A stretch of DNA of 64,000 nucleotides from Shewanella eurypsychrophilus (GTDB lineage Bacteria > Pseudomonadota > Gammaproteobacteria > Enterobacterales > Shewanellaceae). The notes beneath the pieces were generated by a model that had not been told where the DNA came from, searched no databases, and was given only the letters and a program-made list of their open reading frames with translations. This document shows positions 20,034 to 28,814 of the stretch, piece by piece. The translations under genes and the position numbers were made by a program. The first letter of the stretch is position 1; each line of letters starts with the position of its first letter. The stretch lies in assembly GCF_007004545.3 (NCBI RefSeq), contig NZ_CP045503.2:3070501-3134500 (forward strand), given 5' to 3'.

Positions 20034-21764
20034 ATGTCCATACCGGGAATAGTTGTGTCATCAGGGATCGCTTTAGGCCATTCTAAAATTCTTCAACCAC
20101 ACAATACCGAACTGGATTACCGCGTACTTCCCTTAGACCAGATCCAAACTGAACAAGAAAAACTGACCACTGCAACGACTCAATTTTGCGCTATGCTGGC
20201 ATCAAGTTTACAGAACCTAGAACCTGATAGTGATAATTATCAGCTGATTGAAGCTGATATTATGTTACTTGAAGATGACGAACTCATTGAGCAGCTATAC
20301 CAAGCCATTGCCGAGCAACAATTCACTGCGAACGTGGCCGTAGAGCGTATATTTACGCAACACGCCGATCAGATGAGAGCGATGGAAGATCCCTACCTCG
20401 CCAATAGAGCACAAGATATTCAATGTCTAGGTAGTCGGCTAATCTCAACGATTAACGGCAACATTAAACATGACCTTCTAAATTTGACCACGCCGACTAT
20501 CTTATTTGCTCATGATCTCACCCCAGCTGAATTTGCCACTTTACCGTTAGAGAAGATAACGGGCATTGTACTTAAAACGGGCGGACTGACCAGCCATACC
20601 GCAATTCTTGCGAGAAGTGCAGGTATTCCAGCCTTATTGAGCTGTGACTTTGATAACACACTAACATCGATGACTGATGCCCCTCTACAGGTTAGAGATG
20701 GCCAAGATGTTGCTCTCGATGCCATCTCTGGTGCTGTTTATATCAATCCCAGTCAACAAGAGCTCGCAATGCTTAAGCAATTAGGTGATGAGGATCAATT
20801 AACAAAGTCACAATTACTGAAGTACAAAGATAAAGCCACTGTCACCAAAGATCAGCATCAAATTTCATTACTCGCGAATGTCGGCTGTCTTAGCGAGATC
20901 AGTCAGCTTTCCGATGTGGGTGCTGATGGCATAGGGTTATTCCGCACAGAATTTATGTTGATGAACGCCAGTGAAATGCCATCAGAGGAGGTCCAATACA
21001 CCCTGTATTGTGATGCGCTGCAGTTACTCGACGGTAAGACTTTCACCATTAGAACCTTAGATATCGGTGCTGATAAAGATCTGCCCTGTTTACCCTTGCC
21101 CGAAGAAGATAATCCGGCTTTAGGCTTTCGTGGCACACGGTATTCTTTGATTCATCCACAACTGTTAAAGGTTCAGATAAGAGCAGTGCTAAGAGCAGCT
21201 AATCACGGTCAAATTAGATTGATGTTCCCGATGATCAATCAAGTCGAAGAACTCGATATCTTGTTTGATATTATTGAAACCTGCAAAAGGGAGCTGCTTG
21301 AAGAAGAACGCGGCTATGGGGAACTCCTTTACGGTATCGTCATCGAAACACCTGCAGCAGTGCTTAACCTGCCATCTATGTTACCTAGGTTGGATTTTAT
21401 CAGTATAGGCACCAACGATTTAACCCAATACACCATGGCGGCAGATCGTACTAACCCCATTTTAACTAAAACCTATCCTTCACTTTCACCGGCTATTTTG
21501 TCTTTAATCAATTTGACAATCCAAACGGCAAAGCCAACAGGGATCCCAATTTCCCTATGCGGAGAGTTAGGCAGTAATCCCAACGTTGCCCCTATTCTTG
21601 TGGGTATGGGAATCGATGAATTAAGTGTAAGCCCAACATCTCTACTACAACTCAAGTCATCACTGGGCAATCATACACTCGAGACCTATAAAACCTGGAG
21701 TCAACAAGCATTATCGATACAAAGATTAGATGAATTAAATAATTATGTGTCACACTGTCGCTAG
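20034..21764 (+). CDS. ptsI: PEP-protein phosphotransferase (PTS enzyme I)
   Basis: 576 residues, the normal size. Enzyme I takes phosphate from phosphoenolpyruvate and passes it to HPr. The active-site His is in GGLTSHTAILARSAGIPA. The PEP-binding barrel carries FRTEFMLM, the segment LGFRGTRYSL and the Cys in PISLCGELG. It lies 39 bp downstream of ptsH. Confidence 0.95.
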   Translation: MSIPGIVVSSGIALGHSKILQPHNTELDYRVLPLDQIQTEQEKLTTATTQFCAMLASSLQNLEPDSDNYQLIEADIMLLEDDELIEQLYQAIAEQQFTANVAVERIFTQHADQMRAMEDPYLANRAQDIQCLGSRLISTINGNIKHDLLNLTTPTILFAHDLTPAEFATLPLEKITGIVLKTGGLTSHTAILARSAGIPALLSCDFDNTLTSMTDAPLQVRDGQDVALDAISGAVYINPSQQELAMLKQLGDEDQLTKSQLLKYKDKATVTKDQHQISLLANVGCLSEISQLSDVGADGIGLFRTEFMLMNASEMPSEEVQYTLYCDALQLLDGKTFTIRTLDIGADKDLPCLPLPEEDNPALGFRGTRYSLIHPQLLKVQIRAVLRAANHGQIRLMFPMINQVEELDILFDIIETCKRELLEEERGYGELLYGIVIETPAAVLNLPSMLPRLDFISIGTNDLTQYTMAADRTNPILTKTYPSLSPAILSLINLTIQTAKPTGIPISLCGELGSNPNVAPILVGMGIDELSVSPTSLLQLKSSLGNHTLETYKTWSQQALSIQRLDELNNYVSHCR

Positions 21765-21829
21765 CCAATAAAATTCAGTATCTTATGTTGGCTAGAAAGA
21801 AAAATAAAAATTGCACTAAGGGATAAGAA

Positions 21830-22339
21830 ATGGGTTTTTTAAGCCGAATTAGACGATTAATGTCCGGACAAACCGACCTAGTGGGTGGCATCGATGTATA
21901 TGCTCCTGTTTCAGGTGAAATAGTCCCAATTGAAAAAGTGCCTGACGTTGTTTTTGCCGAAAAAATTGTTGGTGATGGCTTAGCTATTCAACCAAAAGGA
22001 AAATATATTGTTGCACCTATCGACGGCACCATAGGTAAGATATTCGAAACCAACCATGCTTTCAGTATTGAATCTCCACATGGCTTAGAGTTATTTGTTC
22101 ATTTCGGTGTGGGTACTGTAGAGCTTAGAGGTAACGGTTTTAAACGTTTGGCAGAAGAAGGTCAGGAAGTAAAAACTGGAGAACCCATTTTAGAGTTTGA
22201 TATCGACTACCTGAAAGAACAAGTTGAAAGCCTGCTCACCCCAGTGGTACTGGCCAATATGGAAGATATTCAATCATTAGAAAAGCGTCAAGGCTCCATC
22301 GAAGCTGGTAAGGATGTGATCTTCACAGTCGTCCTTTAA
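21830..22339 (+). CDS. crr: PTS glucose-type enzyme IIA
   Basis: 169 residues. EIIA-Glc takes phosphate from HPr on a His, seen in LFVHFGVGTVEL, with a second active-site His in SIESPHGLEL. It also regulates adenylate cyclase and non-PTS permeases in enteric bacteria. It closes the ptsH-ptsI-crr cluster and is followed by a strong terminator. No IIBC permease gene is adjacent. Confidence 0.95.
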   Translation: MGFLSRIRRLMSGQTDLVGGIDVYAPVSGEIVPIEKVPDVVFAEKIVGDGLAIQPKGKYIVAPIDGTIGKIFETNHAFSIESPHGLELFVHFGVGTVELRGNGFKRLAEEGQEVKTGEPILEFDIDYLKEQVESLLTPVVLANMEDIQSLEKRQGSIEAGKDVIFTVVL

Positions 22340-22362
22340 CAACCAGTCGTCTCGCATTTAGC

Positions 22363-22401
22363 ATAAAAATAAACCGTCTTGAATTGACGGTTTATTTTTA
22401 A
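22363..22401 (+). terminator. terminator of the pts operon
   Basis: A long stem, AAATAAACCGTC/GACGGTTTATTT, flanked by A- and T-runs, 24 bp after the crr stop codon. Confidence 0.85.
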
Positions 22402-23072
22402 CAAGGAGATGTAATACAACACCGACTGGTATAAGTTATTCAATTTTTCATTAAGCCCATCAAACAAGTTCCCCCTTGAGAAAAACCAGTGTCAATGCCA
22501 CAATGCCTGCCAATAATGACTTTCAGTCTGTATAAATATAATCAAATATTTTGCTTTAAAATGGAGTAACCCACTTGACCCTCTACGGCATAAAAAACTG
22601 CGAGGCAGTTTTGTCAGAAAGGCCGTGTAGTACTAGTCAATGATGTTCATTATTATAATGAGGTTATTCTGCCAGTTTGGCAATACAAAAAAATGCCGTA
22701 TACCCTCCAGAAAAAATAAAAAAGCTACCGGCGATACATTATTGAAATTGCACATTGAAATAGTGACTAAAAATCGCACGACTGTGAACTTGACCTGCAT
22801 CTAATTGTGCTTAAATTGACTTCAAAACTTAGTGTTTAATCACATTCCCTCAAACACCAACTCCACAGCACTATACAGGCGTACACCCACAGGTGTAACA
22901 TGTAATGCTTTAGGTGGGCTCTATTTCTAACGAGGCATGATTGCGCTAGCAATATATTTATTAATGGTAGACGATGATATTTTCACATCCCTATTCAGAG
23001 CAAATCGATAGTTAGCAAATCACTTATCACAAATTTAAACCGTACTACATATTACTAATTATAGGGCAATGA
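22402..23072. other. 671-bp region without a recognisable gene
   Basis: No frame here gives a convincing protein and I see no tRNA. It holds a partial copy of the TACCAATYGGTATA repeat near 22424 and several short hairpins, such as CTGCGAGGCAG near 22600. It could contain the left boundary of the integrative element to the right, but I find no junction repeat. Confidence 0.35.
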
Positions 23073-24017
23073 ATGAAAGTTAAACACGTAATTAATCTGG
23101 TATGCATTTCTACTATTATGGCTAGCTTGTCAGGAAATGCTGCATCCCTTTCAGCTTCAGGGGCAGCTAGGCCATCAGATGTCGTTAGAAAGGAGCTTAT
23201 TCCAACGATTAAGCAATGCCTGAGCAATGGTCTGTATACTAAAACTCTATCTAAGGAGTATAACCTGATTTCGAATAATAGGGCTAATTCAGGTTACCAG
23301 GGAGCAATTCATGATTTCGGTTATGGTGTATCAACAAGTGACTTTGAGGTATTTAAATCGACTCAGAATTATATGACAGATAATGATGCCCTTTTTACTA
23401 GGTGTAAACTAATAGTAAAGAAAAAATACAAAAAATACGTTATTACCTATCAGAAAGCAATCACCATAGCCGAAGTTAAAGAAGAGAAAAAAAGAGCTGA
23501 CGAAGCCAAGAAAAAAGCAAGCGAAGCCAAGAAAAAAGCAGATAGAGAAAGAGAAATTAAATTAGCACCATTAAAATCAGCCCTTAAAAAAATCAAGACT
23601 GAAATTAAAGAAATTGAATCAGCACATATTCCTCTTCAAAATGAGCTGAACAAAATATTAATTAAGCCTCAATATGTAAAGGGGCTCAAAAGGAACGATA
23701 ATATAGTTGTTGCTAATAGCGACAGGTATGGTCATGTCCGTATTCTTGACCATTCAAGAAAGATTACAGATAAGTTGACTAGTGAGTGCATCATGGACTC
23801 TGGTAAAACGTATACCTATACCAAGGATAACGGTTTCGATGAAACAATTAAAGAATTTATCTGGGTAGATTGTCAGAAAACAAACGAACTTATAAAACAA
23901 GGTAAAGGCAAGAAACTTCTTGAAAAAATAAAGAAAATAAAAGAAGAATCTAAAGCTAAAATTAAAGTTCTTGACCTACGTATAGCTGAGCTTGAATCAC
24001 AGATTAATACACTGTAA
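23073..24017 (+). CDS. secreted coiled-coil protein of unknown function
   Basis: 314 residues. A signal peptide (INLVCISTIMASLSGNAAS) is followed by a folded region with several Cys residues. Next comes a Lys/Glu/Ala-rich coiled coil at about residues 135-205 (KKRADEAKKKASEAKKKAD), a middle segment, and a second coiled coil near the end. I recognise no family. Codon use is much richer in AAA than in neighbouring core genes, which suggests acquired DNA. It may be the leftmost gene of the element that ends at the serine integrase. Confidence 0.6.
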   Translation: MKVKHVINLVCISTIMASLSGNAASLSASGAARPSDVVRKELIPTIKQCLSNGLYTKTLSKEYNLISNNRANSGYQGAIHDFGYGVSTSDFEVFKSTQNYMTDNDALFTRCKLIVKKKYKKYVITYQKAITIAEVKEEKKRADEAKKKASEAKKKADREREIKLAPLKSALKKIKTEIKEIESAHIPLQNELNKILIKPQYVKGLKRNDNIVVANSDRYGHVRILDHSRKITDKLTSECIMDSGKTYTYTKDNGFDETIKEFIWVDCQKTNELIKQGKGKKLLEKIKKIKEESKAKIKVLDLRIAELESQINTL

Positions 24018-24062
24018 ACCTACTTAGTTGTATTGTGTGTTTATCAACTAGGCTAAAAGGCA

Positions 24063-24086
24063 ATCCAGCGCAAATCTGCGCTGGAT
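24063..24086. repeat. hairpin repeat, AATC loop, 10-bp arms
   Basis: ATCCAGCGCA-AATC-TGCGCTGGAT, a perfect 10-bp stem. It shares the loop and inner pairs with the hairpins around the resolvase gene, while the outer arm pairs differ and are compensated. It could also end transcription of the small gene at 24097-24285. Confidence 0.6.
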
Positions 24087-24096
24087 CACATCTGAG

Positions 24097-24285
24097 CTAG
24101 GCATATTCGTCAAGGTCAACCACCGCCTCCGCGGTATCTAGTGGGGCAATAAGCCCCATCCCAAGGGCAATATAGCCTCTTTCGTCGCCACTAAAACCTC
24201 GGCTCGCATTATCTGCAAGCGCAACTGTCAGTTGGCTATTTGTATAGGCGTAAAACGCGCCCAACTCCCTAAGTTTATCACCCAT
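24097..24285 (-). CDS. small hypothetical protein
   Basis: 62 residues, acidic C-terminus (VVDLDEYA), with a central hydrophobic stretch (GYIALGMGLIAPLDTA). An AAGGG lies upstream of the ATG. I recognise no family. It follows the resolvase gene on the same strand, beyond two of the CCA-RATC-TGG hairpins. Small size keeps confidence low. Confidence 0.4.
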   Translation of the reverse strand: MGDKLRELGAFYAYTNSQLTVALADNASRGFSGDERGYIALGMGLIAPLDTAEAVVDLDEYA

Positions 24286-24310
24286 GAAAAAAACCCTTAT
24301 ATTTCAGCAT

Positions 24311-24412
24311 GGTCCAGATCTGGACCGATAAAACCTTTAGTTTCAGTAGGATCCAGATCTGGATTCTGGGACAATACGGCCCCGTTAATCTCAGGGTGTC
24401 CAGTTCAGACAC
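24311..24412. repeat. CCA-RATC-TGG hairpins, 3' of the resolvase gene
   Basis: Two clean copies lie between the small gene and the resolvase gene: GGTCCA-GATC-TGGACC (24311-24326, a perfect 16-bp palindrome) and ATCCA-GATC-TGGAT (24351-24364). A degenerate inverted repeat with GTGTC/GACAC arms is at 24396-24412. They may be recombinase or repressor sites. Confidence 0.65.
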
Positions 24413-24414
24413 TC

Positions 24415-24960
24415 CTAGCCCGCCTTGACGCGCTGGACAGTAGACAATGAGCAACCAACTTGAGCCGCTATCTTTCTCATGCTGACCCCTTCCTCTAGCA
24501 GATGCTTAACCTGCTGGCGGAGATCTGCGCTAGCCTTGCGACCACTGTAAACACCTTTGGCTTTCGCCTTGGCGATACCTTCCTGTTGACGTTCACGAAT
24601 CATGCTGCGCTCGAACTGAGCCACGGCACCAAGCATGTTAAGCATCAGCTCCGCCATTGGGCTAGCATCATCAGCCGTAAAGGTCAGACCCTCTTTCACG
24701 AAAGTTACGTTAACACCCTTCCCTCTGAACTCAGCCACAAGGCCACGGAGGTCATCAATGTTACGGGCCAATCGGTCAATACTATGGACAACCACCGTAT
24801 CACCTTCACGAATATAGCCCCGCAACTCGTCGAGCTGTGGGCGGTCAAGACTTCCGCCGCTACACTTATCAGTAAATGCTTTGTCGAACTCGACACCGTC
24901 TAGTTGGCGGTCTGTGTTCTGGTCAACTGTTGAAACTCGAATATAAGCGATAGTAGTCAT
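24415..24960 (-). CDS. small serine recombinase (resolvase/invertase type)
   Basis: 181 residues from the ATG at 24960 (an in-frame ATG at 25008 adds 16). The catalytic domain opens with IAYIRVSTVDQNTDRQL, with the nucleophile Ser in RVST. SIDRLARNIDDL and FERSMIRERQQEGIAKAKAKG follow, and a C-terminal helix-turn-helix (VSMRKIAAQVGCSLSTVQRV) completes it. It matches Tn3-type resolvases and DNA invertases, which recombine short sites on the same molecule. Hairpin repeats on both sides of the gene are candidate sites. It probably resolves element multimers. Confidence 0.88.
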   Translation of the reverse strand: MTTIAYIRVSTVDQNTDRQLDGVEFDKAFTDKCSGGSLDRPQLDELRGYIREGDTVVVHSIDRLARNIDDLRGLVAEFRGKGVNVTFVKEGLTFTADDASPMAELMLNMLGAVAQFERSMIRERQQEGIAKAKAKGVYSGRKASADLRQQVKHLLEEGVSMRKIAAQVGCSLSTVQRVKAG

Positions 24961-25088
24961 AAGTGTATTCTTTTGGATCTTAGAGTGTGAGCATACTAGC
25001 GTGTTCATTATATTAAAGCAACCCTAATGACTACGGATAGTGTATTCTTTTTGTGTACCCGTTAGGGTGTACTCTATTGGGTACTTGA

Positions 25089-25146
25089 TGCATCCAAATC
25101 TGGATGCATTAGATACGCCCAAATCTGGACGCCTCAAATCTGATGG
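25089..25146. repeat. CCA-AATC-TGG hairpins, 5' of the resolvase gene
   Basis: TGCATCCA-AATC-TGGATGCA (25089-25108, perfect 8-bp arms), CGCCCA-AATC-TGGACG (25117-25133, one mismatch) and a degenerate CTCAAATCTGATGG (25133-25146) lie in tandem upstream of the resolvase gene. They share the core of the copies downstream of it. Confidence 0.65.
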
Positions 25147-25150
25147 CTCT

Positions 25151-25188
25151 AAAAAAGGCCAACTCCTCAATAATGAGGAATTAGCCTT
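25151..25188 (-). terminator. terminator of the basic-protein gene
   Basis: Stem-loop built on CTCCTCA-ATAA-TGAGGA with outer AAGGC/GCCTT pairs. Read on the minus strand it ends in a run of six T, just after the stop codon at 25193. Confidence 0.65.
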
Positions 25189-25192
25189 ATTG

Positions 25193-25933
25193 TTATGCAG
25201 CCTGCGGTACTGCCCTCGCCCCGACTTCCATAGCGGCACCTGTAGCAAGCGCCCCTCCTAGATTCTTGGCAAGCTTCGGAACCTTCGGCGGTTTCTTAAG
25301 CATCTTAGCCCCAGCCCGAGCGAGGCCAGCAATAAAGGCTGTCTTTTCAAGGTCAATCTCTTTGCCAAGCTTCCCAGTAACACCGCTGTAAAACTTGCAG
25401 GTATTAGCGTCAAAAGTCCAGCCAATATCCTCCTCTGTTTTACGTCTCGGAATCACTCGAATGGGGGTGATACCTTCGCCCCTGTCAGGCCGATGAGCGA
25501 TCTTGGTCAACTGGTTAACCTTACTGACAAGCGCAGCGGTAGCGGCTGTGTCAATGGCTGCCACCGCCCCCTTGAGCGCCTTTCTGTCACTATTAGGCAT
25601 CTTGTTATAGATACCTTTCGCGGCGCTGGTCAGGCTGGCCACCCGCTTGTTTCTCTTGCCAACTGCTGAGCCTAAGGCTCTAACAACTGGACTGACAAAA
25701 GCCTCTTTCTCCATTCCCTTGGTACTCCCAATACTGTGGGCGCGCATCCTTCGCTTCATGCGTTTTGCTGCCCTGTTTCTTACAACTCGATGATGAATAG
25801 AAAGCCATAGCTTAGCCGCTTCACCCTCACTTATGCCTTGAGCTGCTGCAAGTGCAAGCACTCCGCTGGCTCTGGCTTCTCTAGCGGCCATACGTTTTAC
25901 GCTGGCCATCAACTGTGGTCTATATAATTTCAT
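25193..25933 (-). CDS. basic hypothetical protein of the element
   Basis: 246 residues from the ATG at 25933, which has a strong GAGGAG just upstream; a longer start at 26017 is possible. The first 70 residues are very rich in Arg and Lys (VVRNRAAKRMKRRMRAHS). The middle has a helical Ala-rich stretch, and the C-terminus has an Ala/Gly-rich, possibly amphipathic segment. I recognise no family. Position next to the primase gene and the strong positive charge suggest nucleic-acid binding, but this is inference. Confidence 0.55.
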   Translation of the reverse strand: MKLYRPQLMASVKRMAAREARASGVLALAAAQGISEGEAAKLWLSIHHRVVRNRAAKRMKRRMRAHSIGSTKGMEKEAFVSPVVRALGSAVGKRNKRVASLTSAAKGIYNKMPNSDRKALKGAVAAIDTAATAALVSKVNQLTKIAHRPDRGEGITPIRVIPRRKTEEDIGWTFDANTCKFYSGVTGKLGKEIDLEKTAFIAGLARAGAKMLKKPPKVPKLAKNLGGALATGAAMEVGARAVPQAA

Positions 25934-25954
25934 TGTCTCCTCTGGGTTTTGCAT

Positions 25955-25971
25955 GTTCTCATTTTGAGAAC
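25955..25971. promoter_or_regulatory. operator-like palindrome GTTCTC-N5-GAGAAC
   Basis: Perfect 6-bp arms separated by ATTTT, 22 bp upstream of the preferred start of the basic-protein gene. Spacing and symmetry resemble a dimeric repressor site. I see no second copy in the window. Confidence 0.4.
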
Positions 25972-26015
25972 GTGCGATATCATGTGGGTATACAACTTGT
26001 GGCACGAGAAACATC

Positions 26016-26046
26016 AAGCCCCCACTAGGAATAGGGCGGGGGGCTT
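26016..26046 (-). terminator. terminator-like hairpin after the primase gene
   Basis: AAGCCCCC...GGGGGCTT, an 8-bp GC-rich stem about 95 bp downstream of the primase stop on the minus strand. A T-run is weak. Confidence 0.45.
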
Positions 26047-26139
26047 TAACTAAAGGGGGGGCCTGTTAAATCATCCCTTGGTTTCTTTGGTGTACGCCAT
26101 TGCATTTACTAAAGGAAAAAACCCACACTGGCCGCCGCG

Positions 26140-27141
26140 CTAAATAGCATCATACCCACTCTCAAGCAACGACTTATTGCCCAGCTGATAGATAGTAGGA
26201 AAGCCACACTGATGATCGCCTACGCCGTATGTGGCCCAGCACTGAGCAAAGTCGTGACCACTGTCAGGATCTTTAACAGCCGACACTATCGCCGCCGCCG
26301 TGTCCTCATCAAACCCTACATTATGCAAAGCAGAACCGAGCCGAACTAGCTCACGGTGCCTGAGCTGGTGGTAATTCCTGCGGCAAAGGTCTCGCATAAA
26401 CGTCTTGCCAATATTGCCACGCTCGGCATCAATCAACTCGACTTCATCAGCATCACCCGCATCGACCATTTGCGGGCGTGTCTTAATCTTGACCACCTTC
26501 CGCAATTCAATCGGTTTGACACTGGCAAAGCCTGAGCCTCTGACTAGATGCACCCGCTCATCAACTGGGTCGGCCTCTCCCTCATAAATCGGGTTGGCGG
26601 TATAGAGGACTTGAGCCGCCGAGAATACCGCTAAATCACACTTACCCCGAAAGGCCGCCTTGAGTTGACCACACACCAGCGGGACATCATTAATAAACCA
26701 GATGTGAACCTTTAAAAACCCCGTTCCTGGTCTATAGCTAGAACTGAGTTGATAAACATAATCGGCACCGCTGCAGGGCAGGCCCTCAACCACTTCCGCC
26801 ACTGCTTCCGCCGCTGGTTTCTCCGTAGGGTAGTCATCAATGTCAATCATAAACCAACGCCGCGGCACCTCTCTCAGCGTCGGCAATGAGCCATCTTTCT
26901 GCAGGTTGCTGGTTCTCTGTTTCAGCTGGTGGTTCTCATCAACTTGCTCACCTCGAACAACTGCACTATGAGCCTCATCGGACAAGCCCACCAGCAGATC
27001 ATACAGGCCACCAATATCGGTAAACGACTCGGTTCTCATGTTGAACTGCCACTGTTTGCCATAGCCGATCTTCTGGCCATTCTTAAATCGTTTTGTGAAC
27101 GGTTTGCGCCCGCTCGTTTCCGTAATTATCGTTAATTCCAT
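26140..27141 (-). CDS. archaeo-eukaryotic-type primase/polymerase (AEP-like)
   Basis: 333 residues. The AEP metal motif appears as FMIDIDDYP (DxD type), and the second motif as KVHIWF (sxH type), after a Tyr-rich strand. This order and spacing fit archaeo-eukaryotic primase-polymerases of phages and plasmids. The C-terminal part has a helical region with RNYHQLRHRELVRLGSAL and a possible Cys/His site (DHQCGF). Such proteins start DNA chains at the element's own origin. Its neighbour across the iterons is an SF3-type helicase, which is the usual partner. Confidence 0.75.
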   Translation of the reverse strand: MELTIITETSGRKPFTKRFKNGQKIGYGKQWQFNMRTESFTDIGGLYDLLVGLSDEAHSAVVRGEQVDENHQLKQRTSNLQKDGSLPTLREVPRRWFMIDIDDYPTEKPAAEAVAEVVEGLPCSGADYVYQLSSSYRPGTGFLKVHIWFINDVPLVCGQLKAAFRGKCDLAVFSAAQVLYTANPIYEGEADPVDERVHLVRGSGFASVKPIELRKVVKIKTRPQMVDAGDADEVELIDAERGNIGKTFMRDLCRRNYHQLRHRELVRLGSALHNVGFDEDTAAAIVSAVKDPDSGHDFAQCWATYGVGDHQCGFPTIYQLGNKSLLESGYDAI

Positions 27142-27157
27142 TTCGACTCCATAAAAA

Positions 27158-27300
27158 GGACAGGGTGAAGGACAGGGTAAAGGACAGGGTGCCTAATAAA
27201 TGCACAGCAATAAATATAAGGCCCCACTGGCCGTTTCTACTAGGACAGGGTAGGACAGGGTTAAAGGCCACCCTTTTATATAGATATAAGTCACCCTGTT
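27158..27300. repeat. GGACAGGGT iterons, candidate replication origin
   Basis: Three tandem copies of GGACAGGGT start at 27158, 27170 and 27182, exactly 12 bp apart. Two more start at 27243 and 27253, and an inverted partial copy (ACCCTGTT) is at 27293-27300. An AT-rich spacer lies between the groups. The cluster fills the gap between primase and helicase genes, and I read it as the origin bound by an element replication protein. Confidence 0.7.
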
Positions 27301-27305
27301 TTTTT

Positions 27306-28814
27306 TTAGCATTTTGAGTAACCAGACTCGACCATACCGCTCCCACTTTTAGCCAAGACCAACTCTACTACTTGAGACCCTGTTAGCCCTCCCCTACTGC
27401 GTGCCATAGCTTTTTTTCCTGAGGTGTTGCATGAGTGCCTTTTATTCTTGCCCCACCCTTGAGCCTGCAACTTACTTTCAAAATGGCTGTCCCGATTCTT
27501 GAGCAACTCCTGATAGCTAAACCCCTCAACATAGCCTAAGCTCTCGGCATGGCCGTCCCATAAACTCTGGTTCATAACGTCAAGCTCGTAGACTTCAATG
27601 AGATGGTCAACACCCGTATCGCATAGCCCCAGATATTCCCGTTTAGCCTCTGTCTCAATGGCATCATGCGGCGACCACTCCCCTAAATCGACCTCTGCAA
27701 GATAATCCCGAATATCACTAATGACCCCAGACTCAAGCCAACTAGAATACGCAGCGCCAAACGCTTTGCTGTCTGCCATACTCACTTTATGCTCGGCATA
27801 CTGGCAGATATAAAAGCGGCGATCATCTTGCTCGATAGGTATGTTGGCCCCCTTATCGTTAGACGCAAAAAACAGCCTACTAAACACCCGCTGGCTGTGG
27901 GCGTTCTCAAACTTCTTTTCTACCATGTTGGTATCGTCGGCCATCTTGCCTTTCAGCTGGCGATAGGCCCCACCACCGATTGACTTACTCTCATCGACCA
28001 TAGTAAACAGATTGCCGTCATCACCAACACTAAAGCGGCTGAGGTACTGTTCAAGGCTATCCAACCTGACGGCCTGTTTGTGTAGCACAAGATCCATAGT
28101 CCTAAACAATAGGCCCTTCCCAGTGCCATGATCTGAACGCACGCTCATGTGGACACTGGGACGTTCCGCAGGTTTCTGCACAATATGAGCAAGCCACTTG
28201 ATCCCCTGTTCCCTATCACACTCGAGCGGCCACACCCGCGAAGTCAACTCGATAAACATGCCAACGTCACTAGCACCAAAGGCAGTCCCATTAAGTTCAT
28301 CAACGGCACCCCCACTAACATCAAGGTAATTATTCAGCGCCCAAGTATCGCCCCCAAGGTCAATATACTCGCCACAGTCAGGTCGAAACTCAACGTGCTT
28401 AATGACCTTGCTATACTTAGCCAAGCAGGCCGCGTCGAGTTCCCCAAATCGCACCTGTGCAGATCTGTAGTCCATCACGGCCCCACTATGCCGATTCTTG
28501 AATATCAACAAGCCATTGGGTGTATTCGTCTGGTACCAGCCAAGCGCTACAAGCTCAGCCGCAACGGCTCTGGCATTCTCCACCGCCACTTGCCTAGCGG
28601 CATCACGATCAAAATCACTAACGCCCTGAGCCTCTACTTTGAGCCGCTCAATATCATTCTTTGCAACCACAGCCAACTCGCGGCACTCAGCCACGACAAC
28701 TCGAGCCGAAACCTTATCATCAGCCAGCTCAAGGGCTGTCTTTGCCTCAGCCAGCATGTCTTTTGCATCCAGCTCATCGGCTCGAGCTTGAGCTAATCGT
28801 TCCTCTACTTCCAT
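27306..28814 (-). CDS. SF3-type replicative helicase (DUF5906/phage primase-helicase type)
   Basis: 502 residues. The N-terminus is a coiled coil (VEERLAQARADELDAKDMLAEAK). The helicase core has a Walker A variant, RSDHGTGKGLLFRT, then Walker B FTMVDES, and motif C-like FFASNDKGANIPIEQDDRRFY. This fits the NrS-1/DUF5906 helicases of phages and plasmids. The start at 28814 has a GGGAAT upstream and overlaps the preceding small gene by 41 bp. It would unwind DNA at the nearby iterons for the adjacent primase. Confidence 0.8.
   Translation of the reverse strand: MEVEERLAQARADELDAKDMLAEAKTALELADDKVSARVVVAECRELAVVAKNDIERLKVEAQGVSDFDRDAARQVAVENARAVAAELVALGWYQTNTPNGLLIFKNRHSGAVMDYRSAQVRFGELDAACLAKYSKVIKHVEFRPDCGEYIDLGGDTWALNNYLDVSGGAVDELNGTAFGASDVGMFIELTSRVWPLECDREQGIKWLAHIVQKPAERPSVHMSVRSDHGTGKGLLFRTMDLVLHKQAVRLDSLEQYLSRFSVGDDGNLFTMVDESKSIGGGAYRQLKGKMADDTNMVEKKFENAHSQRVFSRLFFASNDKGANIPIEQDDRRFYICQYAEHKVSMADSKAFGAAYSSWLESGVISDIRDYLAEVDLGEWSPHDAIETEAKREYLGLCDTGVDHLIEVYELDVMNQSLWDGHAESLGYVEGFSYQELLKNRDSHFESKLQAQGWGKNKRHSCNTSGKKAMARSRGGLTGSQVVELVLAKSGSGMVESGYSKC

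Noticed and set aside
24502..24903. A 133-codon frame antisense to the resolvase gene
   Set aside because: The resolvase frame is unmistakable, and the antisense frame has no known domain or ribosome site.
27158..27261. A CRISPR array
   Set aside because: Repeats are 9 bp at a 10-12 bp pitch, far too short, and no cas gene is present.
27083..27346. An 87-codon frame across the iterons on the minus strand
   Set aside because: Its residues LGTLSFTLSFTLSF are just the translated iterons, and it overlaps the start of the primase gene.
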